64,000 bases of DNA, taken from positions 1,240,001-1,304,000 of the forward strand of contig PUDQ02000003.1 of assembly GCA_002964805.2 (NCBI GenBank). The letters run 5' to 3'. Shown in pieces: positions 23,180 through 33,843 of this stretch. Made by a program: the position numbers and the translations under genes. A model generated the notes under the pieces. It was not told the DNA's origin. It did no database searches and was given only the letters and a program-made list of their open reading frames with translations. Source of the DNA: Trametes villosa. Lineage: Eukaryota; Basidiomycota; Agaricomycetes; Polyporales; Polyporaceae. The stretch's first letter is position 1. Every line of letters begins with the position of its first letter.

Positions 23180-24259
23180 AAGCGCCGGCTCCCGGCAATT
23201 GCCGGGGCGTTCAGTATCCAGAGGTATCCAGTCGACGTCGATTTATAATCTTGTGTTTACCTGTGCTCATCCGCTTGCTTTTGTACCACGACACACGCGA
23301 ATTGTGCTGAGATTCCGTCTCTTTGTGCTTCAACGTCCAGAGATAAGTTCTATGTGCTCCAATTCTTCGACGAGACTGCCTGCCTGCCTACTACGTAGCA
23401 GTCGGTAACGCCTCTGTGAAGTCAGTCGAGTCGCTGCCTCTCTTTCCCAAACCGACAAACCCGCAACCTGCGTTGAACAAAATGCAGCTTTACAGCGGTC
23501 AGTCTGACGAACATTCAGGCTCCCGAGGCATATCACGATGCTAACCGCACATCACCTGTTTGAATTTTAGATCGCTTAGCATGGTCACGGGAGTCTGCAG
23601 TCAAAACGCGGCAGCGTTCGAATGTCGCCCTTCTACCAGTATACGGATATCGTTATCAACGGCATATGCGTCTCGAATAGCTCTAGCTACGGCGTTTATT
23701 TAGCACGGTATCGCCCGTGAGTTACAGAAGTCAATCTCGAGGAACCCGTCGCGTTGCCCCGCCCGCAAGGCACGCCATCTTTCCCCACACCTTGTGACTG
23801 CTTCTCCGCTCTCGCCCTCCAGCGCCATCTATTCTCCGAATCCCAGCGTTGTGTACTCGCTGCCAGATTAGCCGACCCACCTGAGAGAGCTGTCGTACAG
23901 ATGTTCACATGAGAACTGTGCACTGCCCGTGAGTCTCCACCGTTCTACTTTTAGGCGGCAAGATAAGTGCTCACCGTCAATGTCATCAAGGGCGTTTGTA
24001 CGCTTCCCAACGTGACCACTCGCTAGCTCCAATTGCCCGGAACCGGGTGCCCTGGTTAGCGTGTGTATGGGGCTCGGGTACTTGACGCGCTCGACGCGTA
24101 TAAAGACTCGCTAGGGTCCTGCAGCTACCGCGCCGCACTCGCACCCCACCTGCTGCGAGCGTGTACGCCCCTCACGTTTTGACCCCCTCGACTCTCACGA
24201 CTTCTTCTTTATCTCTGCTGCGACGCGCATAACGCGGAGATTGACAGTCGCTCTTACCA
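23180..24259. other. intergenic region upstream of MFS permease 3
   Basis: No coding frame is convincing. It contains the palindrome at 23191-23206 near the LINE and the promoter of the third permease at the right end. Confidence 0.5.
24099..24104 (+). promoter_or_regulatory. TATA box of MFS permease 3
   Basis: TATAAA in the context CGCGTATAAAGACTCG lies 161 bp upstream of the ATG. A pyrimidine-rich leader follows it. Confidence 0.55.
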
Positions 24260-26757
24260 ATGGCTTCCACCGACCGCGTCGCGCGAAGCGCGAGCATTGA
24301 GAAGAATGGGTCCGAGTCTTTAGAGGAGGACGTGACGGCGAAGCCAGTCATCGCGTATGGAGGCGAAGAGACGCTCCCGCCACCGCCGGACCTTACACCG
24401 GAGGAGGAAAAGGCGCTTTACCGCAAGATCGACCTGCGGCTCATGCCGATCCTCACGTTGATGTATCTGTGCTCATTTCTGGATCGAGGCAATATTGGTG
24501 AGTTCTACAATATCAGCCCAGCATCAACCACATTGACGTGGTACCGTAGGAAACGCGAAGCTGCAGGGACTTCTAACACAGCTCAATTTGACGGGGAACA
24601 AGTACAATATCGCTCTGGTGAGTTTGGCCTACTTGTCTATCATGTTGAAATGCTCACCTCTGCCTGCTAGACCATGTACTTCGTCGTAAGTACCATTCTC
24701 CTGTCGCCTTCGGGAAGAGATTTTAAGCATCCCGGATAGCCATATTGCTTGTTCGAGTGCCCTGCGAAGTACGTCTCCTGCACCCCCCTCGCTTGCATTA
24801 CGTGCTGACACTCATACTTTCAATAGCTTGGTTCTGAAGAAGTTCCGTCCGTCAAGGTGGCTTCCGGGAATCACTGTGCGTACGGTTCGCTACCTCGCGG
24901 ACTCGCAATCTGACCTATTCGCCTACATAGCTCGCTTGGGGCGTCATAATGTAAGCCTCGCGGCGCGTTCGCATATGTGTGCGTATGCTGATGTGTATAC
25001 AGGACGCTCATGGGTCTCGTCAAGACGTATGTATACTACCTCACTAACGACAGAGATAACACTCACACACGGAGTCCTCTAGCTACCCTCAGCTCGTCGG
25101 AGTCCGTATCTGTCTCGGAGTCGCCGAGGCCGGTCTGTTCCCCGGCGTGGTCTACTAGTAAGCGTGTTTATGCCGCTTGTATCCTTTCCAGACTCATCGC
25201 GCGCCTCGCTCTCTCCAGTCTCACCCTGTGGTACCCAAGACACATGATCCAGTTCCGCGTGGGGATGTTCTTCGGCGGCGCCACGCTTGCTGGCGCGTTC
25301 TCCGGGCTGCTCGCGTTCGGGATATCGTTCATGTCTGGCACCGCGGGCCTGCTCGGGTGGTCATGGATTTTTGTACGCTCAAGTCTTCGTCATATATGAT
25401 AGAGATCATACTGACCGGGATGGTGTAGATCATCGAAGGACTGTTGACAGTTGTCGTCGGAGCGATCTCGTTCTTCAGTACGTCCTTTCTTCGCGCCTGC
25501 CTCTCGACTGCCGATAGATAAGAACTCGTAAATTTCTAGTCCTCGTTGACTTCCCTAGCACCGCGACGTTCCTCACCCCAGAAGAGCGCGCATACGTCAT
25601 CCATCGCAAAAGTAAGTCCTTCGTGGATTAACTTTCACTCCAAACGCGCGTCCTTATCACGCCGAACCTTCAGAGTACGATAACTCGTCCGTCGGAGAGG
25701 AAGAGCACTTCGAGATCCGCCATATCTGGGAGACTATCACCGACTGGCAGGTATACCTGCACATCCTGATCTACATGTCGATCATCGCTCCCCGTACGTC
25801 GTTCGCCCCCTATATTTCGCAGTGACATGCGCTCATTTTGCCTGCCCTCTCTCGTAGTATACGGTATCTCGCTGTTCCTGCCGTGAGTATCATACGCCCC
25901 TTCCATAAACGAGCTGCGCTGACGAAACGCGGCAGGTCAATCATCAATGGGTACCCGAGGATACTTGAGACGAGACGCACGCTTCTGACCTTTCTACTGA
26001 CAGGTTCGGCTTTACCACCGCCATCTCCCAGCTCCTCACCGTTCCGCCATACGTCTTCGCCAGTACGCTTGTTCTCGTATCAGCACGGCGTGCTGAAAGC
26101 TAACCTCACGCGGTATGCTATTAGCCATAACTCTGCTCATCTGGGCGGTATGGTCCGACCGCATCAAGAAGCGGTACCCCTTCGTGCTCGCGGGGCTCAC
26201 CTTCTGCCTGGTCGGCTTCATTATCAACATCTGTAACGCACCGATCGGCGCGAAGTACTTCGGCACATTCCTCATCGTCGCGGGCTCGTACGCGGCCTTC
26301 CCCGGTGTCGTCGCATGGTGAGAAGTGTCCGTCCTCTTTAACGTCTCGCCGGTGGCTCATATATGTGTAGGCTGGGGAACAACCTCGCGGGCCACTACAA
26401 GCGCGGCGTAGGCATGGCACTGCACATCGGTATCGGGAACTTCGCGGGCGCGATCGCGAGCAACATCTACCGCACGCAGGACGGGCCGCGCTACGTTCTC
26501 GGGCGTGAGTCCCACACCTCTCCTCGCTCTCACTCGTGCACGGCCGCTGACGAGACGCCTACGCAGATGGGCTCGAGCTAATGTTCGTCGGGATCGGGTA
26601 CATTGCCGTCCCTATCACCGTCATTGCATACAAGCGCATCAACGCGCGCCGGGAGGCGCTTGTGCGCGACGCGAGCGAGAAGGGTGTAACGCGCTTTACA
26701 CCCGAGGAGCTGAGGCGGATGGGTGACCGTGCGCCCGACTTCCGGTACACGCTGTGA
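24260..26757 (+). CDS. MFS permease 3, anion:cation symporter (Dal5-like) family
   Basis: This third paralog of the permeases at 1255 and 4233 lies some 17.5 kb from the tandem pair. The ATG at 24260 begins MASTDRVARSASIEKNG, followed by EEEKALYRKIDLRLMPILTL and SFLDRGNIG. Exons give NAKLQGLLTQLNLTG, SLVLKKFRPSRWLPGI, GVAEAGLFPGVVY, LTLWYPRHMIQFRVGMFFGG, FGFTTAISQLLTVPPYVFA, APIGAKYFGTFLIVAGSY and LGNNLAGHYKRGVGMALHIG. It ends PEELRRMGDRAPDFRYTL. Intron positions match the other two copies, including tiny exons around TMYFV. The predicted product is a 12-helix plasma-membrane permease of about 500 residues; the substrate is unknown. No breaks are seen. Its separation from the other two is larger than the LINE alone explains, because GH92 A and the AAA+ gene also intervene. 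Confidence 0.88.
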
Positions 26758-27223
26758 GAGACCGGAGGGGTACCTTCGTGCCTAGGAGACAGTGGTCTGA
26801 GGTTGTAGTTAAGGGCAGAAAGCAGTGATAGAGTCGCGCGGGAGTATCCCCTTACCCTCCCGCTCACGAAGGATGCGTGGATGTACTACTATATCGCCTG
26901 TAATGACGGGCAATTCTGTTTGCGGTGCCTTGTAAGAATTTCACGAAATCGCTCCTGCGGGGGGACTGTGTTCTAGTGCGTACTATCCTCCAATTCGCAC
27001 TCCGTGAACATCACGAATCTCATGCAATTGTTACTACAGAGTACAAACTTCTCATCAGTCATGCGTCTCGCTAACCCGCTGTCAACTATCGTACAAGATC
27101 CTGCGCGCACATATTTCGTTTCCTCCAGCAGCACCTACGCCATCATCCCGCACGCTTTCTTTCTCCCCGCCTCCCTTCTACCGTCATCACGCCTGCCCCG
27201 GCGCCGCGTCACCGACGAGCTTC
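26758..27223. other. convergent intergenic region between permease 3 and HET gene 1
   Basis: About 465 bp between two convergently transcribed genes. It must hold both 3' ends; no coding frame or repeat is apparent. Confidence 0.5.
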
Positions 27224-30133
27224 CTACTTTGTATTCTCCGGCCGGCTACGCCCCAACTTGCTGAAGATTCGCCGAATCCTTCCAATCGCCGCCCCCACCA
27301 TCCTGTTCCTCCCAGGCGAAGTCTCTGGGTGGGGAATACCGTCCGTTCGGCCGAGGGGGAACTTCCGCTGGGAGACCCCGCCCGCGCTCCGGTCCTTGCT
27401 GGTGTCCAGACCGTTACGCTGTTCTGGGGTGCGCACCGGTTCAGCCGGGATCGTGCTCGTGTCATGCTCGGGAGCAGGGTCTGGGGATTGAGTAGAAGGG
27501 CCAGCAACCGTGGCGAATACCGGTGGAGCGGATGCAGTGAATTGTACGGGAATGTGTGCGGGAGGACCGGGCGCGGGAGGACCGGGCGCGGGAGGAAGTG
27601 GAGCAGGCGTTAGAGGAGAGGGATGAACAGCAGGAGCCACAAGGGCCTGTGTGTCCTCGTCGGGGGGCCCCATAGGTGGTACGACCACAGAGAACTCCTC
27701 GAAAAGAGGCGGCGTCACGGAGCGCTCTCGGGTGAGGCTGTCCGACCCTGCTAACCCGGCGTCGGGGGCCGCAAGTGTCTGTGTGTCCTTCGCAGGCCCC
27801 ATAGAAAATGCGAACACGGAAGACTCCTCGGGAAGAGGCGGCTCCACCGAGGTCTTTCGAGTAAAGCTAGCCGACCTCAACAACCCGTGGCTGGGCCGCC
27901 GTGCGAAGGTAGGGGCGCCCAGAAGGCTCGCATCCGAGTTTCGTCTGGTCAACGGGCTAGGCTTGGACCGTTCTGTGGTGAGGATGGATGCGGTATCGAG
28001 AACGAGATCGTGACGGAGGCTTTGCGGCATCGGAGTTGAATCTTGGGAGCTAGTGCTCTGTGGCGGGACTTTGGAAGTGTTGACATCGATATCGAGGAAG
28101 AACGTGTTTGAAACCTCATATTCGCCTTCTGACGGCATCTGCTTCAACGTGAGTGTGACCTGCATTGCCTCGGCGCGTCTCTGCTGAAGTGGCAAGGCAT
28201 CGTTAGCCTGAGCCGCGCCGCTCTCCGAGACCGCTAGCGTGGTATTGTCTTTTGGCATCCTTCGGTTGTGGAATGTGAAGGTCTTGGAAGCCACGCCGTC
28301 CTGAAGTGTCCATAACAAGACGTGGCTCTTCGCGCCGCCCTCGCAGGTACGCGTAGCTGGCGGAGTAGCCGTGGTAGCCGGTGAGGGAGCTGAGTCTGGG
28401 CGGATATTCCCCCACAGGGAATGGACCTGGACCGTGTCCGTCCGCCTCCGGGTCCTACACGAGCTATGGTCGCAATTGCCAAAGGATATCCTGAGAACGC
28501 CCGAAGACTCGGGGCACTTGTCAAGCAAAGGGTTGGATGCTCGAGTCTCGCATATTTCGGGGTCCGCGCGGCTGGGGCCGTGAGGGCACGCCTCATCGCC
28601 AACAGGGAGCGATAGGAGATATGCAGGTTCCGTATGCGACCCAACCTGAACCAACGAATACTTGCTGGTAGCTAGCGTGACCGGACACCATTCGGGGATC
28701 TGGATGAAGAACTCCCCGCTGTTCTCGCAAAGCGCCCGATGAGCCATCTCGGTGCCAGTGTGCACAGTGTCCCCCATTATACGCGGCGCGCTGACAGGGA
28801 CATAGACGTCCACGACATTACGGGGGTCGATAGCAGGTATGTCGACGGGGTTTATGGTCACAATGCGGGTAACGGCGAGATCGCGACTATCCCCAACCTC
28901 GAGAGAAGCAGTGAGGTTGCCGACGTATAGGAGAGGCCCATTGGAGAATTCCTTGACCGAGAGTAGCAGAGCGACGTGGTCATTCTCCCTCGTCCGACAT
29001 TCCAACAGAGCCAGGTATGCCGCGGGCAAGGGTTTCTCCCTCCAAGAGGGGGTGGACTTCGCCGGATAAAGAGCTATGAGAGGAGTCTGCATACGAAGGA
29101 TGTGGCATGGCACGACTTGGAAGGGGAAGGGCTTCTCCAGCTTCGAGGGATTCTGCTTTACTGGACGGATGGAAAGTTGGCCGTAACCACCGAGTGCGAA
29201 GTCGTCGGGGGACGCAGCGAAAGAGTATCTGTCGACATGAACAGCGGAAGGTGGGGGCAGAGTGTGGAACGAGGGCGGGGGAGATATGGGGTCCAGGGGG
29301 GTGCCCATGGCAAAGCCGAGGCTGAAAAGATTGTCTGAGTCGCAGTGCTTTCCCCAGGCAAGCAGGCTCGGGTCGGGGATGGATCGAAGAATTTCCTCCT
29401 GTAGGCGGATGAATGCGTAGGTTCCCTCACCGTACATGACGGGGATGCGGACGCCGAAGAGACCCATGAGGCAGTAGGCCTGGTCCTCCGGGCGTGCGGT
29501 ACCCCTGTGCGCAGCCCAGGACATTCGCTGCGCCACGCTGACTTCGTGGACACTCTGCTTGCGCGTTAAGACGTCCTGATGGATGCCCGTGATTGACGTG
29601 ATGTGGTTCGCGAGAAGGGTCTTCGTCCCGAGCGCCGTCCAGTCCATATCGAGGAAGACGACAACGCGTGGCGCGAGAAGTTCCTGCAGCGTCCATCCCC
29701 GTTTGAACCAGATGCTGTCGAGGAGTACCAGCTCCGGGTCCCTGCTGCGATTAGCGGAGGCGGAGACGTCCTTGAGGTACGCGTAGCATACGTCGGCCCG
29801 GCGGTACCAGTTGTACATGGAAGCGATGGCCTCCGAGAGCTCTGAGCTGCTGGTTCGGTCGATGCAGCAGATGTCCGCCCATACGAGCTTATATCCCTGG
29901 CGGGATGCGAGCTCGCAAACGCGGTGGAGCTTCCCGTAGACAGCGTCATCCAGCGGCAGAGTTCCCGAGGATGCGATTATAGAGGAGACGTCTTGGAAGG
30001 TGGGCTCTCGGATGTACACAGCATCGCTCTCCCTGTTCTGAACATGAGAGAGGATCGCGTAGCGATGGCACCGGGGATTCGCCACATCGCGGAATCGTAT
30101 CTTCGGGTACTCGCTTATATCGAGCAGTCGCAT
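27224..30133 (-). CDS. HET-domain protein 1 with proline-rich linker and basic amphipathic tail
   Basis: This intronless gene encodes about 969 residues from the ATG at 30133 (MRLLDISEYPKIRFRDV). The HET domain, known from fungal non-self recognition where it triggers cell death, covers roughly residues 20-250: RYAILSHV, KLVWADICCIDRTSSSELSE, SMYNWYRRADVCYAYL, FKRGWTLQELLAPR and EDQAYCLMGLFGVRIPVMYG. A second conserved domain follows (about 300-680, shared with the next gene; Cys-rich patches near LRISFGNCDHSSC). After that come a divergent Pro/Ser-rich linker with PAPGPPAPGPPAH repeats and a short basic tail, GRIRRIFSKLGRSRPE. TATATAA lies 80 bp upstream. No NACHT, WD40 or ankyrin partner domain is visible. 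The trigger and effector are unknown; involvement in heterokaryon or allorecognition is inferred from family membership only. Confidence 0.87.
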   Translation of the reverse strand: MRLLDISEYPKIRFRDVANPRCHRYAILSHVQNRESDAVYIREPTFQDVSSIIASSGTLPLDDAVYGKLHRVCELASRQGYKLVWADICCIDRTSSSELSEAIASMYNWYRRADVCYAYLKDVSASANRSRDPELVLLDSIWFKRGWTLQELLAPRVVVFLDMDWTALGTKTLLANHITSITGIHQDVLTRKQSVHEVSVAQRMSWAAHRGTARPEDQAYCLMGLFGVRIPVMYGEGTYAFIRLQEEILRSIPDPSLLAWGKHCDSDNLFSLGFAMGTPLDPISPPPSFHTLPPPSAVHVDRYSFAASPDDFALGGYGQLSIRPVKQNPSKLEKPFPFQVVPCHILRMQTPLIALYPAKSTPSWREKPLPAAYLALLECRTRENDHVALLLSVKEFSNGPLLYVGNLTASLEVGDSRDLAVTRIVTINPVDIPAIDPRNVVDVYVPVSAPRIMGDTVHTGTEMAHRALCENSGEFFIQIPEWCPVTLATSKYSLVQVGSHTEPAYLLSLPVGDEACPHGPSRADPEICETRASNPLLDKCPESSGVLRISFGNCDHSSCRTRRRTDTVQVHSLWGNIRPDSAPSPATTATPPATRTCEGGAKSHVLLWTLQDGVASKTFTFHNRRMPKDNTTLAVSESGAAQANDALPLQQRRAEAMQVTLTLKQMPSEGEYEVSNTFFLDIDVNTSKVPPQSTSSQDSTPMPQSLRHDLVLDTASILTTERSKPSPLTRRNSDASLLGAPTFARRPSHGLLRSASFTRKTSVEPPLPEESSVFAFSMGPAKDTQTLAAPDAGLAGSDSLTRERSVTPPLFEEFSVVVPPMGPPDEDTQALVAPAVHPSPLTPAPLPPAPGPPAPGPPAHIPVQFTASAPPVFATVAGPSTQSPDPAPEHDTSTIPAEPVRTPEQRNGLDTSKDRSAGGVSQRKFPLGRTDGIPHPETSPGRNRMVGAAIGRIRRIFSKLGRSRPENTK

Positions 30134-31011
30134 GGCTTGAGTGTAGTGAGGAGTATTCAATTACTGCGGAATGAGCCACTAGCATGACTACTCACTGCGC
30201 ACAGCCCTAATGTTATATAGTAGGAGCAACGCGAGAAGAATCAGTAAGCCAGCTGAGATTGGGACGTCAGCGTCACCTGCTACATTCAACGAACACGAGA
30301 ACTTTACTACTCACAATGCTCTTGCGCGCAAACGCTCGCTATGAGAACCGTGGCCTACCTCGGGCCGTGTTAAGAGGAACCCTGCACATGAAACCAGATT
30401 AATGCAAGCTGCGGGGACTGAAGAGACTTGAAGCGCACCACGGCAATACGGTGGGCGCGAGTTGGCGAAGAGCAGCCGATGCGGGGTGGGCCTAGTTTAT
30501 ACGGCTTCAGCCCGTCGCTGCTGTGGCGCCCAATCACTGCGCAATCACATATTGCCGGCATCCAGTCCACTCGAAGGTCGCGGCGGAATGTGGCAGAGAA
30601 GTGCAAGACGCTGTCATGACCTGAGAACGCCAGGATAGATGGACAGGAGGGACGGTTTCCCCGGGGCGCGACCGGTTCAGGTCCAGGTCTTTGGGTAGGT
30701 TCAACGATACTTGTTCTTCCAGCTTCTACAAGGCTGCACCCTAGTTCTCACGATGGCCGTAAGCCCTAGGCTGCCTTGGGCGACAGGTCAAGATTTGGGA
30801 CTCACGGAAGGCTGACATCTCTTGACGATCGGTGCTTTCGATGTTGTCGACGGTGTATGCCATATATAAGACTGATTGCTGCAGCGTGGACGACTCTGAG
30901 CTAAGACACAGTCAAAGAGCCGTGGCAAAAGGAATGAGCATAGGCATGGTACAAGTTACTGCCAATGCAGTGGCGGAACACGTGTCCCGCAACTGTCAAA
31001 CGCTCTGGAGC
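30134..31011. other. intergenic region between the two HET genes
   Basis: A TATATAA on the minus strand at 30213-30219 fits HET gene 1. A block at about 30555-30640 (CCGGCATCCAGTCCAC, then GTGCAAGACGCT) has a related copy at about 34226-34300, upstream of HET gene 2, so the duplicated unit seems to include upstream DNA. No gene is seen. Confidence 0.5.
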
Positions 31012-33843
31012 TCAAGCAGACGTAGCGCTTGCACCTGCCACACGAGCTTCCACATTCCCCGGACTCTCCGGACGGCTGCGCCCCAACTTGCTCATAATGC
31101 GGCGGATCCTAGTCATCGCCGCCTTCGCCACCCTCATCCTGGCGGGTGACGTTGTCGAGTGAGGGGTATCGTCTGCTCGGTTTCGTGAGCCCTTCGAGGC
31201 CGCTGCGCCTCGGCCCTCGCTGACACGTGTATGTGGGGCACGCGCGGGCTCAGGTTCAGTCACGTCCGCGCCGTTCTCCTGGGGGACCGCGTGCGCGAGT
31301 CGAGTAGAAGGGCGGCCAGCATGCGCCGGAGCAGATGCGGTGTAGTGGATGGGGCTGGGAGGGCTAGGGGAGGGTGGAGGAGGGGGCAGAAAAAACGAGG
31401 GCAGATCAAGAGGGGGCAGACTAGGAACGGCGGGCGGAGAAGGGCGCACGCGTGAGGCGGGAGGGGCGGGGAACGACGTCTCAATATCCGTGAGGCGCGC
31501 TATAGGCGCAGGCGTGACGATGATAGGGACCGCGGCCGATCCTGAGGGGATAGAGGGCGCGGCAGACGGTTCTCGAGACAGACTGGTTGATCGCACGCGT
31601 CGTTGAGGGGCGCTCGCGGGGAACGGCTCCGGGTCGCCGGCGGCGGAGGTGGTGCGCGAGAGCGTCACGATCGAGTTCCGCCTCCGTGCGGCCAGTGGGC
31701 TCTGCCGTTGCCGGTCTGCTGCCAGCGACGCAGGGTCGGGGATAAGGAGGTTGAGGTCAAGTCCTTGGTTCCGGGTTGGGGATGGCGCGGGCGTGGCAGC
31801 ACCCTGAGGAGGGAGCTTGCTCACGTCAACCTCGAGCAGGAACGTATGCGGGTCTTCCAGACGCTCTGACGGCATCCGCTTAAGGGCCAGCGTCACCTGT
31901 ATAGTGTGGGTGCGGACAGGGTGTAGAAGGGCATGACCATCCTCAGTCGAGCCTGTCGCTGAGCCAGCTGGAGCGTCGTCCTGCATCTTTCGGATGCGGA
32001 ACGTGAAGGCCTTCGAGGCGACGCCGTCGCGAAGCGTCCATGACGCGATGTGGGTGTGAACGCCTTCGCATGCGGGCGTCGCGTTCTGAATTTGCGCAGA
32101 GCTCCGTGAAGGCGCAGCGTCAACTTGAATGTCTCCCCACAGGTATCGCGCCTTCGAGTCCTTCCAGTACGTTCCGCACGCGCTAGACTGGCAGTTCGCG
32201 AACGTAATCCTGAGGATGCCCGAGGAGTCCGGACAGCGACCCGAAGGGGACGCGGCCGCCGCCTCGCATCGCCCAGAGTCCGAAGGGTTGTGCGGGCACG
32301 TCTCGTAGCCAGGAGGCAGTGTGAGGAGCCGCGCGTGCGTGTCTGTAGGGGAGGCAGTCAAGAAGTACTGGCTCGCGGCCAGCGTGACCGGACACCACCC
32401 AGGGACCTTGATGCGGAAGCCTCCGGTGTTCTGGCAGAGCGCACGATGGATCGTCGCGATGTGGGCGGAGCCTCCGACCGAGCGCGGCGCGCTCACGGGA
32501 ACGTAGACGTCCCGGACCATGCGAGAATCAACCTCGGGCGTCTCCCCGGGACCCAGGGTGACGATGCGAGTGACGGAGAGGTCGCGAGAGTCGCCAGACT
32601 CCGAGGATGTGGTTTGGTTCCCGACGTACCAGAAGGGCTGCCCAGAGTCTGAGTGGCCGATCGAGAGGAGGAGCGCGAGAGATTTCCCTGTGTGTGTTTT
32701 GCACTCGAGCATCGCCAGGAACGCTTCAGGGGAGGCTGAGGATTGCTTCTGCGCAGAGATGGGAGATCTCGCAGCGTAGAGAGGAACAATATGAGCGCGC
32801 ATCCGGAGGATATGGCACGGCACGATCTGAAAGGGGAAGGGTCTTGGCGGCGTGGAGGGCTGCTTCTCCACTGGGCGAATGGACAGATTGCCGTAGCCTC
32901 CGAGTACGAAGTCGTCGGGAGAAGCAGCGAGAAGATACCTGTCTACGTGGATGGAGGACGGTGGCGGCAGGATGTGGACAGAGTCCTGAACCGAGGTGGG
33001 CGAAAGCAGCGAGTCGACACGCATATCGTAGCCGAGGCTGGACAGGTCGTCCGAACGCTTTCCCCAGGCCAGAAGGCTCGGGTCAGGTATGGAGCGCAAG
33101 ATCTCCTCCTGTAGACGGACGAAGGCGTAGGTCCCTTCACCGTACATGACGGGAATGCGGATGCCGAAGAGTCCCATCAGGCAGTAGGACTGGTCCTCGG
33201 GGCGCGTCGTCTCCCTGCCGGCGGCCCACGACATCCGCTGCGCCACGCTGACGTCGTGCACGCTTTGCCTGTGTGTGAGCACGTCCGGGTGGATATGAGT
33301 GATCGACATGATGTGGTTTGCGAGAGAGCTCTTCGTCCCGAGTGCCGTCCAGTCCTTGTCAAAGAAGGCGAGGGAGCGCGGGGCAATGAGCTCCTGCAGC
33401 GTCCACCCTCGCCGAAACCACCCGCTGTCAAGGACGGCCAGCTCCCGATCCCTGCCGCGGTTGGCGGAGGAAGACACGTCCTTGAGGTAGGCGTAGCACA
33501 CGTCGGCGCAGCGATACCAGTGGTACATCGAGGCGATGGCTTCCGAGAGCTCCGCGCTGCTCGTTTTGTCGATGCAGCACATGTCCGCCCAGATGAGCGT
33601 GTACCCCTGCGAGAAGGCGACGTCGCAGAAGCGACACAGTTTGCTATATACGGGGTTGTCTGGTGGGAGGGATCCGGAGGGCGTGATGATGAAGGAGAGG
33701 TCCCTGTATGTCGGCTCTGGGACGAAGTCGTCGTCGCCCGGTTTATTCCAGACATGCGAGAGGATGGCGTAGCACGCAGTTCGTGGGTCTGCGACATCCC
33801 GAAACTGAATCGTCGGGTACTTGCTGATGTCTATCAGGCGCAT
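31012..33843 (-). CDS. HET-domain protein 2, tandem paralog with the same basic tail
   Basis: This second intronless HET gene encodes about 943 residues from the ATG at 33843 (MRLIDISKYPTIQFRDV). It parallels gene 1 through the HET domain (CYAILSHVWNKPGDDD, IWADMCCIDKTSSAELSE, WFRRGWTLQELIAPR, MSWAAGRETTRPEDQSYC, MGLFGIRIPVMYGEG) and through the following conserved domain (CPDSSGILRITFANCQSSAC). The linker is longer in prolines (FFLPPPPPSPSPPSPI) and differs completely from that of gene 1. Similarity then returns in the last 50 residues with TRIRRIMSKLGRSRPES, followed by a short extra end. Head-to-tail arrangement shows tandem duplication. As in gene 1, no recognisable sensor repeat is attached. 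The two reading frames are intact, which argues both are under selection. Confidence 0.87.
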   Translation of the reverse strand: MRLIDISKYPTIQFRDVADPRTACYAILSHVWNKPGDDDFVPEPTYRDLSFIITPSGSLPPDNPVYSKLCRFCDVAFSQGYTLIWADMCCIDKTSSAELSEAIASMYHWYRCADVCYAYLKDVSSSANRGRDRELAVLDSGWFRRGWTLQELIAPRSLAFFDKDWTALGTKSSLANHIMSITHIHPDVLTHRQSVHDVSVAQRMSWAAGRETTRPEDQSYCLMGLFGIRIPVMYGEGTYAFVRLQEEILRSIPDPSLLAWGKRSDDLSSLGYDMRVDSLLSPTSVQDSVHILPPPSSIHVDRYLLAASPDDFVLGGYGNLSIRPVEKQPSTPPRPFPFQIVPCHILRMRAHIVPLYAARSPISAQKQSSASPEAFLAMLECKTHTGKSLALLLSIGHSDSGQPFWYVGNQTTSSESGDSRDLSVTRIVTLGPGETPEVDSRMVRDVYVPVSAPRSVGGSAHIATIHRALCQNTGGFRIKVPGWCPVTLAASQYFLTASPTDTHARLLTLPPGYETCPHNPSDSGRCEAAAASPSGRCPDSSGILRITFANCQSSACGTYWKDSKARYLWGDIQVDAAPSRSSAQIQNATPACEGVHTHIASWTLRDGVASKAFTFRIRKMQDDAPAGSATGSTEDGHALLHPVRTHTIQVTLALKRMPSERLEDPHTFLLEVDVSKLPPQGAATPAPSPTRNQGLDLNLLIPDPASLAADRQRQSPLAARRRNSIVTLSRTTSAAGDPEPFPASAPQRRVRSTSLSREPSAAPSIPSGSAAVPIIVTPAPIARLTDIETSFPAPPASRVRPSPPAVPSLPPLDLPSFFLPPPPPSPSPPSPIHYTASAPAHAGRPSTRLAHAVPQENGADVTEPEPARAPHTRVSEGRGAAASKGSRNRADDTPHSTTSPARMRVAKAAMTRIRRIMSKLGRSRPESPGNVEARVAGASATSA

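Noticed and set aside
31349..31606. Gly/Arg-rich + strand frame opposite the HET 2 linker
   Set aside because: It is the antisense of the proline/serine-rich linker; CCN codons read as GGN on the other strand.
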